Origin: Firmicutes bacterium CAG:882
Lineage (GTDB): Bacteria > Bacillota > Clostridia > Lachnospirales > Lachnospiraceae
Direction: 5' to 3'
DNA: 21,384 nt
NCBI GenBank assembly: GCA_000435595.1
Contig: FR895372.1
Coordinates: forward strand, 20,016-41,399
Shown here: positions 1-8,238 of the stretch, piece by piece
Layout: every line of letters starts with the position of its first letter
Numbering within the stretch: the stretch's first letter is position 1
The notes under the pieces: generated by a model
The model's database searches: none
Told to the model about the DNA's origin: nothing
The model's input: only the letters and a program-made list of their open reading frames with translations
Position numbers and translations under genes: made by a program

Positions 1-992
1 ACTCCGTTAGGAACATTCATAAGAAGGAAAATAAAAGCCTGCTTATTCTTCTCCCCGATAACCTCAGCTCCATCGCCGGCTAAATCTTCAACAATAATTC
101 TTATTCCGTCATCAGTCCCTGAGTATTCGTTCTTTAGCTGTGCAGTCAGTATGTCGCAGAGCTCCCTTACTCTTGTCTCATCATCCGGATTGATACAAAG
201 GTCAACAGAGCATTCTCTTGATATTGCATTGTCCATTCTTCCACCGGCAAGACCGCTTATACCATAGAAAAGCTCCTCGTCGAGGTTGAATAAAAGTCGT
301 CCGAGTATAATATGTGCATTGGCTCTTCCCTTGTTGATCTCCATTCCGGAATGTCCGCCCGCAAGACCTGTAATGGTGATTCTTACATTCTTTCCATCCA
401 TTCCTGTATAGCTTACGGGAAGTCTTAATCCCGAACGCATTCCGCCGGCGCAGCCTACAATAAATGCCCCCTCCTCTTCATTATCAATATTGATAAGATA
501 TTTTGATGAAAGAACGGAGCCGTCAAGCATCTTAGCACCGTCAAGTCCGACCTCCTCATCAACCGTGAACACCGCCTCAATTGCCGGTGCCTTGATGCTC
601 TCATCGTCAAGTACCGCAAGGGCATAAGCTATTGCAATACCGTCATCGCCGCCCAGAGTGGTTCCCCTTGCGGTCACATAACCGTCCTCAACATACACAT
701 CAAGAGCATCCTTAAGGAAATCATGCGTGCAGCCGCTCTCCTTCTCGCATACCATGTCGAGATGTCCCTGTATGATAACCCCCGGAGCATTCTCATATCC
801 GGCACTTGCCGGTCTGTAAATAACCACATTATTATATTCGTCCTGATATACCTTTAGACCTCTTTTTTTTGCAAAATCAACGCAGTAATCGCTAATCTGC
901 TTAGTATTGTGAGAACCGTGAGGTATCTGTGTCAACTCTTCAAAAAACATAAAAACCTTTTCAGGCTGTAATCCTTTTAATGCATTATTCAT
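1..992 (-). CDS. pepD: Beta-Ala-His / aminoacyl-histidine dipeptidase (M20C), partial
   Basis: This is the N-terminal 330 codons of a cytosolic zinc dipeptidase of the M20 family, subgroup PepD, which hydrolyses Xaa-His and other dipeptides. The reading frame is open from the ATG at 992 to the left edge, so the C-terminus lies outside the window; family members are about 480 residues. Metal and catalytic motifs are in the expected order: QGHLDMV near residue 77, LGGDDGIA near 116, the catalytic pair in DEEVGLDGA near 146, and GLAGGHSGMEI in the lid domain. The start is set by GGAGG at 1002-1006, nine bases upstream of the ATG. The gene is divergent from ylbJ, with 141 bp between them. Family identity is clear; the exact substrate is not. 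Confidence 0.93.
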   Translation of the reverse strand, partial: MNNALKGLQPEKVFMFFEELTQIPHGSHNTKQISDYCVDFAKKRGLKVYQDEYNNVVIYRPASAGYENAPGVIIQGHLDMVCEKESGCTHDFLKDALDVYVEDGYVTARGTTLGGDDGIAIAYALAVLDDESIKAPAIEAVFTVDEEVGLDGAKMLDGSVLSSKYLINIDNEEEGAFIVGCAGGMRSGLRLPVSYTGMDGKNVRITITGLAGGHSGMEINKGRANAHIILGRLLFNLDEELFYGISGLAGGRMDNAISRECSVDLCINPDDETRVRELCDILTAQLKNEYSGTDDGIRIIVEDLAGDGAEVIGEKNKQAFIFLLMNVPNG

Positions 993-1010
993 AATGTCAT
1001 TCCTCCGTCT

Positions 1011-1048
1011 GTGGCTGTATAAAGCCACATTTTATTGTGCCACATTTT
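1011..1048 (-). promoter_or_regulatory. Hairpin and direct repeats in the pepD leader
   Basis: In the pepD 5' leader a perfect 6-bp stem (GTGGCT / AGCCAC, 1011-1028, 6-base loop) sits just upstream of the ribosome binding site. The sequence GCCACATTTT occurs twice on the plus strand, at 1024-1033 and 1039-1048, with a 15-bp period. Together these could be a protein operator or a leader structure that affects translation. The repeats are directly visible; any regulatory role is inference. I could not assign a convincing promoter here for either divergent gene. Confidence 0.35.
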
Positions 1049-1133
1049 TCAGAAAAAAGCAACAAAAATGATACGGGACTAAATTAAGGTGTAATCGAAT
1101 ATTATATATCGAATTACTTATTGAAGGTTAACC

Positions 1134-2087
1134 ATGAAACAATCCATTATACGAATCACCGCTGTGATTATATTTATGTTTCTGCTTCTTACATCACCCG
1201 TGGCGGCACTTGAAGGTGCCTCCTATGGACTTACGCTCTGGTACAGAACACTGTTCCCGACACTTATGCCTTTTATGGTTCTGTCAAGCTTCATAGTATA
1301 TACGGGCTGTGCCAAGCCAATTGGCACTGTCTTTCTTCCTCTCACAAAGCTTCTAAAGCTTCCTCAAAGTGCAGGCTACTGCATTCTTACCGGGTTTCTG
1401 TGCGGTTATCCTATGGGGGCGTATGTATGCGGACAGCTTGATGAGACAGATGAGCTTGACGAGCAAACCTCCGCTTTTCTTGCTCCTGTCTGCAACAATG
1501 TAAGCCCGATGTTCATGATAAGTTATATCTGCATAAGCTGTATCGGTGATATTAAGTATTCTCTGCCTGTTATGGCAGTATTAATCGGGAGTGCTTTTGG
1601 CTGCATGATATTTTTCAGGCTGCCTTCAAGCATTCACAATAAAGAAAATATGGCAGATTCAACACATACAGGAGAAATGACTGATAAAAACATAAATATG
1701 TCAACAAGCCAAGCCTTAACCCATTCCGTGGAAAGTGCCCTGAGCGCAAGTCTGAAGCTGTGCATATATGTCATGTTGTTCTCAATAGCAGGTTCAATAA
1801 TCGGTCAAATATCATTTATCCCGGACACAACAAAGGCCGCGCTGATGTCTCTCATGGAGATTACAGCCGGCCTTGATAAAATATCAGGGTTAGATATTGC
1901 CCTCAAATATAAAATTCTGATGATGCTGTCATTCACCGCTTTCGGCGGAATGTCAAGTGTATTACAGACCATGTCTCTGTGGTCGGGAAAAAATTTTCAC
2001 TTAAAAAGCTACATACTGTATAAGCTTGGCATCGCGGCTTTCACCACCCTTACAGCCTTACTCCTCATAGTCATCGGAATCCTGTAG
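1134..2087 (+). CDS. ylbJ: YlbJ-like sporulation integral membrane protein
   Basis: This is a 317-residue polytopic membrane protein of the Gate/nucleoside-recognition type, like YlbJ of Bacillus, which is needed for normal spore cortex formation. Hydrophobic segments lie near residues 6-26, 38-58, 78-98, 118-155, 208-228, 258-275 and 295-317. The family-like stretch from about residue 83 (GFLCGYPMGAYVCGQL) and the APVCNNVSPMF segment support the call. The start ATG has a moderate GAAGG at 1123-1127. In Bacillus ylbJ follows rsmD and coaD (ylbH, ylbI); here the same three genes are neighbours, but ylbJ points the other way and meets them tail to tail. Its last 30 bp overlap the end of the gene at 2058-2666. 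Function comes from family knowledge, not from the sequence alone. Confidence 0.88.
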   Translation: MKQSIIRITAVIIFMFLLLTSPVAALEGASYGLTLWYRTLFPTLMPFMVLSSFIVYTGCAKPIGTVFLPLTKLLKLPQSAGYCILTGFLCGYPMGAYVCGQLDETDELDEQTSAFLAPVCNNVSPMFMISYICISCIGDIKYSLPVMAVLIGSAFGCMIFFRLPSSIHNKENMADSTHTGEMTDKNINMSTSQALTHSVESALSASLKLCIYVMLFSIAGSIIGQISFIPDTTKAALMSLMEITAGLDKISGLDIALKYKILMMLSFTAFGGMSSVLQTMSLWSGKNFHLKSYILYKLGIAAFTTLTALLLIVIGIL

Positions 2088-2666
2088 ACCTGCAGCCGCG
2101 TCATCCTGCTGTGGCTGTTCCTCCTCGGTTCCTATTCCTGCAAGCTCGTTGCGGTTAGAAATAACCACATTCAAATCCTTATCAAGAGCATTTAAAAGTC
2201 CCTCATACTTGGAACGGTTGCTCTCAATCGAATGTTCAATAATTCTCTGAAGATTCGCAAGCATATCATCTGTGTACTGAACGGCACCGTAACGCATCTG
2301 ATTGGCTTCCTCAGTAGCCTGGTCAAGTATTGCTTGTGCCTGTGCATAAGCCTGTTCCTTGATATCCTCTGCCTCAGCATATGCACGCTGCATAATCTCA
2401 TGCTCATTTACAAGCTCCTGAGTATGAGCCTTGGCAGCGTTAAGCATTGAATCAGCCTGATCCTTCGCATCGGCAAGAATTGCCTCCTTATTGCTGATAA
2501 GCTTCTGATATCTCTTAATCTCATCCGGTGTTCTAAGCCTGAGCTCACGAAGCAGTTCCTCAATCTGCTCCTTCTCAACAATAATCTTATTGCTTGAAAA
2601 CGGAGCCGGCTTACAATTCTCGATGTATTCTTCAATATCTGCTATCATCTCTTCAATTCTATTCAT
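2058..2666 (-). CDS. Coiled-coil protein (ATPase-subunit/DivIVA-like), unknown function
   Basis: This is a 202-residue soluble, charged, almost entirely helical protein. It starts with a short helix (MNRIEEMIADIEEYI), and residues about 45-165 form a long coiled coil rich in A, E, Q and K. The tail is acidic and probably disordered (EEEQPQQDDAAAGLQDSDDYEE region). Proteins of this shape beside coaD in Clostridia are often annotated as ATPase or H+-ATPase subunit, but I see no nucleotide-binding motif. A scaffold or DivIVA-like role is possible and unproven. A strong GGGAGGAT lies just upstream of the ATG at 2666. It is the last gene of the asp23 to coaD block, 16 bases after coaD, and overlaps the 3' end of ylbJ by 30 bp. 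Confidence 0.82.
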   Translation of the reverse strand: MNRIEEMIADIEEYIENCKPAPFSSNKIIVEKEQIEELLRELRLRTPDEIKRYQKLISNKEAILADAKDQADSMLNAAKAHTQELVNEHEIMQRAYAEAEDIKEQAYAQAQAILDQATEEANQMRYGAVQYTDDMLANLQRIIEHSIESNRSKYEGLLNALDKDLNVVISNRNELAGIGTEEEQPQQDDAAAGLQDSDDYEE

Positions 2667-2682
2667 GGTAATCCTCCCGATT

Positions 2683-3165
2683 TTATTTAATGTTATATTT
2701 TTCTAAAACAAGGCTGCGAACCTCAGGTGCAACGAACTTGGATATATCGCCGCCGTATCTTGCCACTTCCTTAACCACGCTTGAGCTAAGATAAGCATAA
2801 TTGAGATTCGTTGTCAAAAATATCGTGTCAATATCAGGTGCAATAATATGATTAGTCTGTGACATCTGAAGCTCATACTCAAAGTCCGTCACAGCTCTGA
2901 GTCCTCTAACAACCGCGGTTGCATCGCACATTCTGGCAAATTCAACCAGCAGTCCGTCAAAAGCCCTCACTTCAACATTAGGGTATTCTGAAACTACACC
3001 TTTAATCATATTAACACGTTCCTCGGCAGAAAACAATGGAATTTTTGAGCTGTTCACCAAAACGCCAACTATAAGCTTGTCAAAAAGACGCGATGAACGG
3101 CTTATAACATCCATATGTCCGAGTGTAACCGGATCAAAACTGCCCGGATATACTGCAATTCTCAT
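2683..3165 (-). CDS. coaD: Phosphopantetheine adenylyltransferase
   Basis: CoaD transfers AMP from ATP to 4'-phosphopantetheine, the penultimate step of coenzyme A synthesis in the cytosol. At 160 residues it is the normal family length. It has the nucleotidyltransferase signature YPGSFDPVTLGH at residues 6-17 (T14-x-G-H17), the VRGLRAVTDFEYE segment near residue 87 and the YLSSSVVKEVA motif near 125, where the ATP phosphates bind. Position between rsmD and a ylbJ neighbourhood matches Bacillus. The start codon lacks a normally spaced Shine-Dalgarno sequence; the nearest GGAG is 26 bases away, with a hairpin between (see the separate entry). Confidence 0.97.
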   Translation of the reverse strand: MRIAVYPGSFDPVTLGHMDVISRSSRLFDKLIVGVLVNSSKIPLFSAEERVNMIKGVVSEYPNVEVRAFDGLLVEFARMCDATAVVRGLRAVTDFEYELQMSQTNHIIAPDIDTIFLTTNLNYAYLSSSVVKEVARYGGDISKFVAPEVRSLVLEKYNIK

Positions 3166-3195
3166 AATTTTATCAAGTGTTAAGACACTTACTCC
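3166..3195 (-). promoter_or_regulatory. Structured ribosome binding region of coaD
   Basis: Between the rsmD stop codon and the coaD ATG the minus strand carries GGAG (3195-3192), then a perfect 6-bp hairpin with a 4-base loop (3190-3175, AAGTGT / ACACTT), then ten unpaired bases before the ATG at 3165. Linear spacing of GGAG to ATG is 26 bases, too long for initiation. If the hairpin forms, the effective spacing falls to about ten bases. Translational coupling to rsmD, whose stop codon overlaps the hairpin, is the main alternative. The geometry is seen; the mechanism is inferred. Confidence 0.5.
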
Positions 3196-3746
3196 TTTAT
3201 TTTTTGTATAAATACATGCTTATTGTTCTTATATTCCTTAATCTTGTAGATTGCAAATCCAAGACCTTCAAGATAATCAAAGCTTGTCTCGTTCGAAGCC
3301 TCGACAACAATAATTGAATATTCATCAATCAGCTCAGAACCCGAAAGATATGTGATGATTTCTTTCTCATATTCATGATTATATGGCGGATCCATGAAAA
3401 CTATGTCAAAAACAGTCTTTCCCTCAAGACGCCGTAATGCGGTCATGGCATCTGTCTCCATCAGCACAGCATCATCAGCAAGCTTGGTAAATGCCAGATT
3501 TTCTCTGATACATGCTGATGCTTCGCGGCTGTTTTCAACAAGATACGCTTTCTTTGCACCTCTGCTGAGTGCTTCTATCGCAATAGCTCCGCTTCCGGAA
3601 AACAAGTCCAGGAATGTGCTTCCCGGCACATCATTTTGTAAAACATTAAAAAGTGTTTCCTTTGTTCTGTCCTGCGTAGGACGTGTTGCCAATCCATCTA
3701 TAGTCTTAAGCGGCATGCTTCTTCTTGTTCCCGCAATCACTCTCAT
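3189..3746 (-). CDS. rsmD: 16S rRNA (guanine966-N2)-methyltransferase
   Basis: RsmD methylates N2 of G966 in 16S rRNA in the small ribosomal subunit, using S-adenosylmethionine. The 185-residue protein has the usual family order: MRVIAGTRRSMPL at the start, the RPTQDRTKETLFNVL helix, the SAM-binding loop DLFSGSGAIAIEAL near residue 46, and the catalytic FMDPPYN motif near 120. I chose the ATG at 3746 because GGAGG lies six bases upstream; a TTG two codons earlier abuts that GGAGG and is unlikely. It lies 21 bases after the histidine phosphatase and 23 bases before coaD, in the conserved rsmD-coaD pair. Confidence 0.96.
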   Translation of the reverse strand: MRVIAGTRRSMPLKTIDGLATRPTQDRTKETLFNVLQNDVPGSTFLDLFSGSGAIAIEALSRGAKKAYLVENSREASACIRENLAFTKLADDAVLMETDAMTALRRLEGKTVFDIVFMDPPYNHEYEKEIITYLSGSELIDEYSIIVVEASNETSFDYLEGLGFAIYKIKEYKNNKHVFIQKIKE

Positions 3747-3767
3747 AACCAACCTCCGTTGTTACCA

Positions 3768-4370
3768 TCAATAATATATCTTTGCTTCCTGAATCATCTT
3801 AAAATCAAATCCGTCGATATCAAATATATTGACACAGCAATTCTTCTGAAATACACCGTCCCACATATTCTTTATCTGAAGATGATTAAGGTAAATCATC
3901 ATAGATTTGTTGAGTGCTCCATGTGCCGTCACAAGAGCAACTGCATCAGGCTCCTTTACAGACAACGGAACTATCACATTATCGATAAAGTCCCGCGAGC
4001 GTGCACATAACTGCTCATAAGTCTCTCCGCCTTCTGCCGGCTTGTATTTTTCAGGTGCATCAAAAAAGTAATGAAAATCCGCTGTTATCAGCTCTGAACT
4101 GACACCTTCATTGATGCCGAAGCCGATTTCCTTAAGGCGGTCATCGGTAACAATAGGAACAGTTCTGCCGCCTCGTATAATTTCCGCAGTTCTGTATGCT
4201 CTTTTTAACGGACTTGAAAATATATGGTCAAATCTTATATCCTTAAGGGCTTCGCCGGTAATTTGGGCAAGCCTTATTCCGTATTCGTTTAATTCGGTGT
4301 CACTCTGCCCCTGAAGCCTCCTCTGCTTATTCCAGTCAGTTTCACCATGTCTGATTATATATAATTTCAT
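3768..4370 (-). CDS. Histidine phosphatase family protein (phosphoglycerate mutase-like)
   Basis: This is a 200-residue cytosolic member of the histidine phosphatase superfamily. The phosphohistidine motif is RHGETDWN at residues 7-14, with H8 as the phosphate acceptor. The second arginine is in SSPLKRAYRTAE and the second catalytic histidine in VTAHGALN near residue 153. The glutamate in LKEIGFGINEG fits the proton donor position. The substrate cannot be read from sequence; relatives include cobalamin-pathway phosphatases, sugar-phosphate phosphatases and GpmB-like proteins, and no cobalamin genes lie nearby. Start: the ATG at 4370 has AGAGG eight bases upstream, whereas the in-frame ATG at 4394 has no good ribosome binding site. 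It lies between recG and rsmD. Confidence 0.9.
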   Translation of the reverse strand: MKLYIIRHGETDWNKQRRLQGQSDTELNEYGIRLAQITGEALKDIRFDHIFSSPLKRAYRTAEIIRGGRTVPIVTDDRLKEIGFGINEGVSSELITADFHYFFDAPEKYKPAEGGETYEQLCARSRDFIDNVIVPLSVKEPDAVALVTAHGALNKSMMIYLNHLQIKNMWDGVFQKNCCVNIFDIDGFDFKMIQEAKIYY

Positions 4371-4419
4371 AGCTGTATCCTCTGTGTAATACATATATTA
4401 TCGCTCTTACACCCGCTCA

Positions 4420-6435
4420 TTATAGCATTATATCATCCTGTGTAAAAGACTTTTTGAGTGAATTTTGCAAATTGTTTGAAATAACATAATCAGCACAATC
4501 CTTTGCTTTTTTCAGCATATCGGCATCCGTGTATATATCGGCGAGCTTGAAATTGACATCCCCGCTCTGTCGAATCCCAAAGAAATCTCCCGGACCCCTG
4601 AGCTTTAAATCCTGCTCGGCAATATAAAAGCCATCGTTTGATTTACCGATTATTTCAAGTCTCTCCTTCGATTCCGTTTTCTTTGACGTGCTGATAAAAA
4701 TACAGTAGGACTGTGCGCTGCCGCGTCCAACCCTGCCTCTTAGCTGATGCAGCTGTGCCAGTCCGAACTTCTCCGCATTCTCTATAAGCATTACGGTTGC
4801 ATTCGGAACATTTATGCCGACCTCAATAACCGTTGTCGATACAAGTACCTGCGTCTTACCCTCCGCAAATCTTTCCATAATTTCATTTTTGAGTTCAGCC
4901 GGCATCTGTCCATGTAGTCCCTCAATGCTTAAGCCGGGAAGATTATTCCTAAGCTCCACCGTATAATCCGTGACATTTTCGCTCTCGCTCACTTCACTCT
5001 CCTCGACCATCGGACATATAACATAGGCCTGATGCCCTTTAGCGGCTTCATTCATTATGAACCTGTAGGCATTCGGTCTGTAATCATCACCGACAACCGC
5101 ATTCTTTATCGGAAGCCTTCCGACAGGCATCGCATCAATTATCGAAATATCGAGGTCGCCGTACAGTATGATGGCAAGTGTGCGCGGTATAGGCGTTGCG
5201 CTCATTACGCATATATGCGGATGCACGCCTTTTCCCGCTAACATTCCTCGCTGATTCACGCCGAAGCGGTGCTGCTCATCCGTTATTACAAGCCCAAGCT
5301 TGTTATATTCAACCTTTTCCTGGATAAGTGCATTGGTTCCTATAATTATATCTGCCTCGCCTGTCCTTATCATCTCATGTGTCCGTTTTTTTTGCGCCGC
5401 ACTCATAGAGCCGACCAACAGAACCGGATGAAACGGTATAGCATGCTGTTCCAAAAGAGAACATATTGTATCATAATGCTGCTTAGCCAGCACTTCGGTC
5501 GGTGCCATAAGTGCCCCCTGACAGCCTGACTCAACCGCATTCAAAAGCACAAGAATTGCAATAATCGTCTTGCCCGAGCCTACGTCTCCCTGAATGAGTC
5601 TGTTCATTGTCCTGCTTCCGCACATGTCGGCTGTCATCTCGTTATATGCTTTCTTCTGTGGTGCAGTAAGCTCGTATGGGAGTTCTTTTATAAGCTTTAG
5701 CGCATATTGCCCCTCTGTTATCGGACATTCATTTGCCATATACTCTCTACGGACTTTGAGATTATCAAGCTTCATCATAAATGCAAAAAATTCGTCGAAT
5801 GCCAGCCTTTTTCTCGATGACTGCATTTCGTCCATTGTCCGTGGAAAATGTATATGCCTGACAGCCTCATACAGAGGTGTCAGTTCATACTTTTCCACAA
5901 GCTCCTTTGGAAGATACTCAAGCTCCTCAATATTATTCTGAGAGGCAAAATATTGTGCCACGGCTTTTATAACCATGTTATTGGTAAGTCCCTTGACCAG
6001 AGGATATATAGGCTGTATATAGTGAAGTTTCTGCTCATATTCGGCGGCAGTGTACAGCTTAGGCTGTTCCATTGCCGCAAGACTCCCTTTAAAAACCACT
6101 CTTCCCCTGACCATGTATCTGTATCCGCGCTTTAGAGAGCCCTTCATAAACGGCATATTAAACCATGTAAGCTTAATTCTCTCTCCTTGCTCATCCACTG
6201 CAAATACCGTTGTAATCGTGAGCTTTCTTATGGTTTTAATCTCAACATCAGAAAAGATTGAGACATATATGGTGTACACACCGTCCTCATCAATATCCTT
6301 TATCAGTACAGGATCTTTATATATGTCGTAGCTTCGCGGGTAATAGAACGGAAGCTTCTCCGTATCTGTTATTCCCGCTTTGGCAAACAGCTTTTCCGTC
6401 TTTTCTCCTATTCCTTTGAGACTGCTCAGCTTCAT
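4420..6435 (-). CDS. recG: ATP-dependent DNA helicase RecG
   Basis: RecG is a superfamily 2 helicase that reverses stalled replication forks and processes branched DNA. The 671-residue protein has the N-terminal wedge/OB domain (about 1-190, beginning MKLSSLKGIGEKTEKLF), then the helicase core. Motifs seen are Walker A (GDVGSGKT), Walker B in the RecG form DEQH, MSATPIPRTLA (motif III), the VGINVPNATVMLIENAE segment, QLRGRVGRG (motif VI) and the C-terminal DLKLRGPGDFFG. Start: the ATG at 6435 follows GAGGGG at four bases; in-frame ATG at 6447 and TTG at 6462 lack good ribosome binding sites. Neighbours asp23-fakA-recG follow the order yloU-yloV-recG known from Bacillus. Confidence 0.97.
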   Translation of the reverse strand: MKLSSLKGIGEKTEKLFAKAGITDTEKLPFYYPRSYDIYKDPVLIKDIDEDGVYTIYVSIFSDVEIKTIRKLTITTVFAVDEQGERIKLTWFNMPFMKGSLKRGYRYMVRGRVVFKGSLAAMEQPKLYTAAEYEQKLHYIQPIYPLVKGLTNNMVIKAVAQYFASQNNIEELEYLPKELVEKYELTPLYEAVRHIHFPRTMDEMQSSRKRLAFDEFFAFMMKLDNLKVRREYMANECPITEGQYALKLIKELPYELTAPQKKAYNEMTADMCGSRTMNRLIQGDVGSGKTIIAILVLLNAVESGCQGALMAPTEVLAKQHYDTICSLLEQHAIPFHPVLLVGSMSAAQKKRTHEMIRTGEADIIIGTNALIQEKVEYNKLGLVITDEQHRFGVNQRGMLAGKGVHPHICVMSATPIPRTLAIILYGDLDISIIDAMPVGRLPIKNAVVGDDYRPNAYRFIMNEAAKGHQAYVICPMVEESEVSESENVTDYTVELRNNLPGLSIEGLHGQMPAELKNEIMERFAEGKTQVLVSTTVIEVGINVPNATVMLIENAEKFGLAQLHQLRGRVGRGSAQSYCIFISTSKKTESKERLEIIGKSNDGFYIAEQDLKLRGPGDFFGIRQSGDVNFKLADIYTDADMLKKAKDCADYVISNNLQNSLKKSFTQDDIML

Positions 6436-6460
6436 ACTACCCCTCATTTCCCTGATTATC

Positions 6461-6511
6461 AAAAGACTGCCGTGCCAAGAAATAATCCTTATATTATTCT
6501 CAGCACGGCAG
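6461..6511 (-). terminator. Hairpin terminator/attenuator between fakA and recG
   Basis: A perfect 9-bp inverted repeat CTGCCGTGC / GCACGGCAG (6467-6475 and 6503-6511) encloses a second 6-bp stem AATAAT / ATTATT (6481-6486 and 6493-6498). On the minus strand the structure is followed by TCTTTT. It lies just after the fakA stop and before recG, so it would partly end asp23-fakA transcripts and lower recG expression. The U-run is short, so read-through is likely. Confidence 0.65.
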
Positions 6512-6540
6512 CCATATAATTCATAACTTACAATTATTTA

Positions 6541-8214
6541 TTATTCTACGGAAACAATGTAATAATAGATAGGCTGACCACCACTGTGTACCTCAAGATC
6601 GAGGTCAGGATAAGCCTCCTCAAGCTTAGCTGTGAGGGAATTAACCTGCTCTTCTGTCACATCTTCACCGTAATATACACTGATAAGCTCGGAATCATCA
6701 TCGATAAGCTGTGAAAGCATGTCTATGGTAGTGCTCTCAATATCCTTTCCGACAGAAAGGATTGTCTTATCTCCGATACCCATTATATCATTCTGCTTAA
6801 TCTCCTTGCCGTCCATCGATGTATCTCGAACGGCATAAGTTACCTGTCCCGTCTTAACATTCTTCATCTCGGATGACATATTCTCAAAATTAGACTCAGC
6901 ATCAGCGGTCTCATCAAAATTGATGAGTGCAGTGATGCCCTGAGGGATTGTCTTAGACGGAACGACATATACATTCTTATCCGTAACAATCGACTGAGCC
7001 TGATTAGCTGCGAGAATAATGTTGGAATTGTTAGGTAATATGAATACATTCTCGGCATTAACCTTGTCTATGGCGTTGAGCATGTCTTCCGTGCTCGGAT
7101 TCATTGTCTGGCCGCCCTCAATTACAACATCAACTCCGAGCCCCTCGAATATTTCGCTCAGACCGGCACCTGCAGATACTGATATGAAGCCATACCTCTT
7201 CTTAGGCTCAGCAGGCTTCTTGGCAGCTTCCTCAGCAGCCTTTTTCTCTGCCTCCGCCTTCTCAGCTTCCTTTATGAGCTTCTCCTTATGCTCCTCACGC
7301 ATATTATCAATCTTCATCTTGCTGAGAGAACCATAAGTGAGTGCCTTCTGGATTGCAAGACCCGGATCATTGGTATGTACATGTACCTTAACAATCTCAT
7401 CGTCAGCAACCACCACTATGGAATCACCAATTGATTCAAGATAAGCCTTGAAGTTAAGCTCATCACCGTTGTCGAACTTCTTCTCTATATTGATAATAAA
7501 CTCTGTGCAGTAACCGAATTTAATATCAGCTTCAACTGCATCAGCCTCAACCTTGGCTGTTGTTCCGCTTCCAAGTGCTGCCGTGAGGTCTATCTCCTTA
7601 CCGAGCAGGCAGTCATAGGCACCTGATATAACTTCGATAAGTCCTTGTCCGCCTGAATCTACAACACCTGCTTCCTTGAGAACAGGAAGCATTTCAGGTG
7701 TCTGTGAGAGCACATAGCGTCCGTGTTCAATAACCTGACCTAATATCTCTTCAAGGTCACCGTTCTCACCTGCAAGTTCATTCATCTTATCAGCAAGTCC
7801 CTTAGCAACCGTGAGAATCGTTCCCTCCTTAGGCTTCATTACAGCCTTGTACGCCGTCTCAGTTGCCTTCTGGAATGCTCTGGCTAAAACCTCAGCATCT
7901 ATAACCGTTACAGTCTTGATTTCCTTTGTAAAGCCTCTGAAAAGCTGTGAAAGAATAACACCTGAGTTACCTCTCGCACCTCTTAAAGAACCACCGGATA
8001 TAGCCTTGGACAGATTCTCAAACGTCGGTGAGGATATAGAGCTTACTTCCTTCGCCGCTGACAGAATCGTCATGGTCATATTCGTTCCGGTGTCTCCGTC
8101 AGGTACCGGGAATACATTCAGTTCGTTAATTATTTCCTTTTTTGCTTCCAGATTGGCAGCTCCCGCCAAAAAACACTTCTTGAGCATGGCTGCATCTATG
8201 GTATTAATAGCCAC
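6541..8214 (-). CDS. fakA: Fatty acid kinase ATP-binding subunit, DAK2-domain protein
   Basis: FakA (YloV) phosphorylates fatty acids held by a FakB (DegV-family) partner, feeding exogenous fatty acids into phospholipid synthesis. The 557-residue length is typical. The DhaL/DAK2 kinase domain fills about residues 1-200, with NVFPVPDGDTGTNM at 33-46 (Mg-binding D39 and D41) and GARGNSGVILSQL near 79. A middle domain follows, then an alanine/lysine/glutamate-rich linker near 310-340 and a C-terminal DegV-like domain with EGGQTMNPSTEDM and FILPNNSNI. The start is GTG at 8214 with AGGAGG nine bases upstream; the next ATG (8187) is too far from it. No fakB is present in the window. The asp23-fakA pair is conserved in Firmicutes. 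Confidence 0.94.
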   Translation of the reverse strand: MAINTIDAAMLKKCFLAGAANLEAKKEIINELNVFPVPDGDTGTNMTMTILSAAKEVSSISSPTFENLSKAISGGSLRGARGNSGVILSQLFRGFTKEIKTVTVIDAEVLARAFQKATETAYKAVMKPKEGTILTVAKGLADKMNELAGENGDLEEILGQVIEHGRYVLSQTPEMLPVLKEAGVVDSGGQGLIEVISGAYDCLLGKEIDLTAALGSGTTAKVEADAVEADIKFGYCTEFIINIEKKFDNGDELNFKAYLESIGDSIVVVADDEIVKVHVHTNDPGLAIQKALTYGSLSKMKIDNMREEHKEKLIKEAEKAEAEKKAAEEAAKKPAEPKKRYGFISVSAGAGLSEIFEGLGVDVVIEGGQTMNPSTEDMLNAIDKVNAENVFILPNNSNIILAANQAQSIVTDKNVYVVPSKTIPQGITALINFDETADAESNFENMSSEMKNVKTGQVTYAVRDTSMDGKEIKQNDIMGIGDKTILSVGKDIESTTIDMLSQLIDDDSELISVYYGEDVTEEQVNSLTAKLEEAYPDLDLEVHSGGQPIYYYIVSVE

Positions 8215-8238
8215 TGTTAAAATCCTCCTTAATAACGG

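Noticed and set aside
1060..1133. Sigma-E or sigma-G promoter in front of ylbJ
   Set aside because: The region is AT-rich and gives several partial matches, none with both boxes at the right spacing; naming one would be guesswork.
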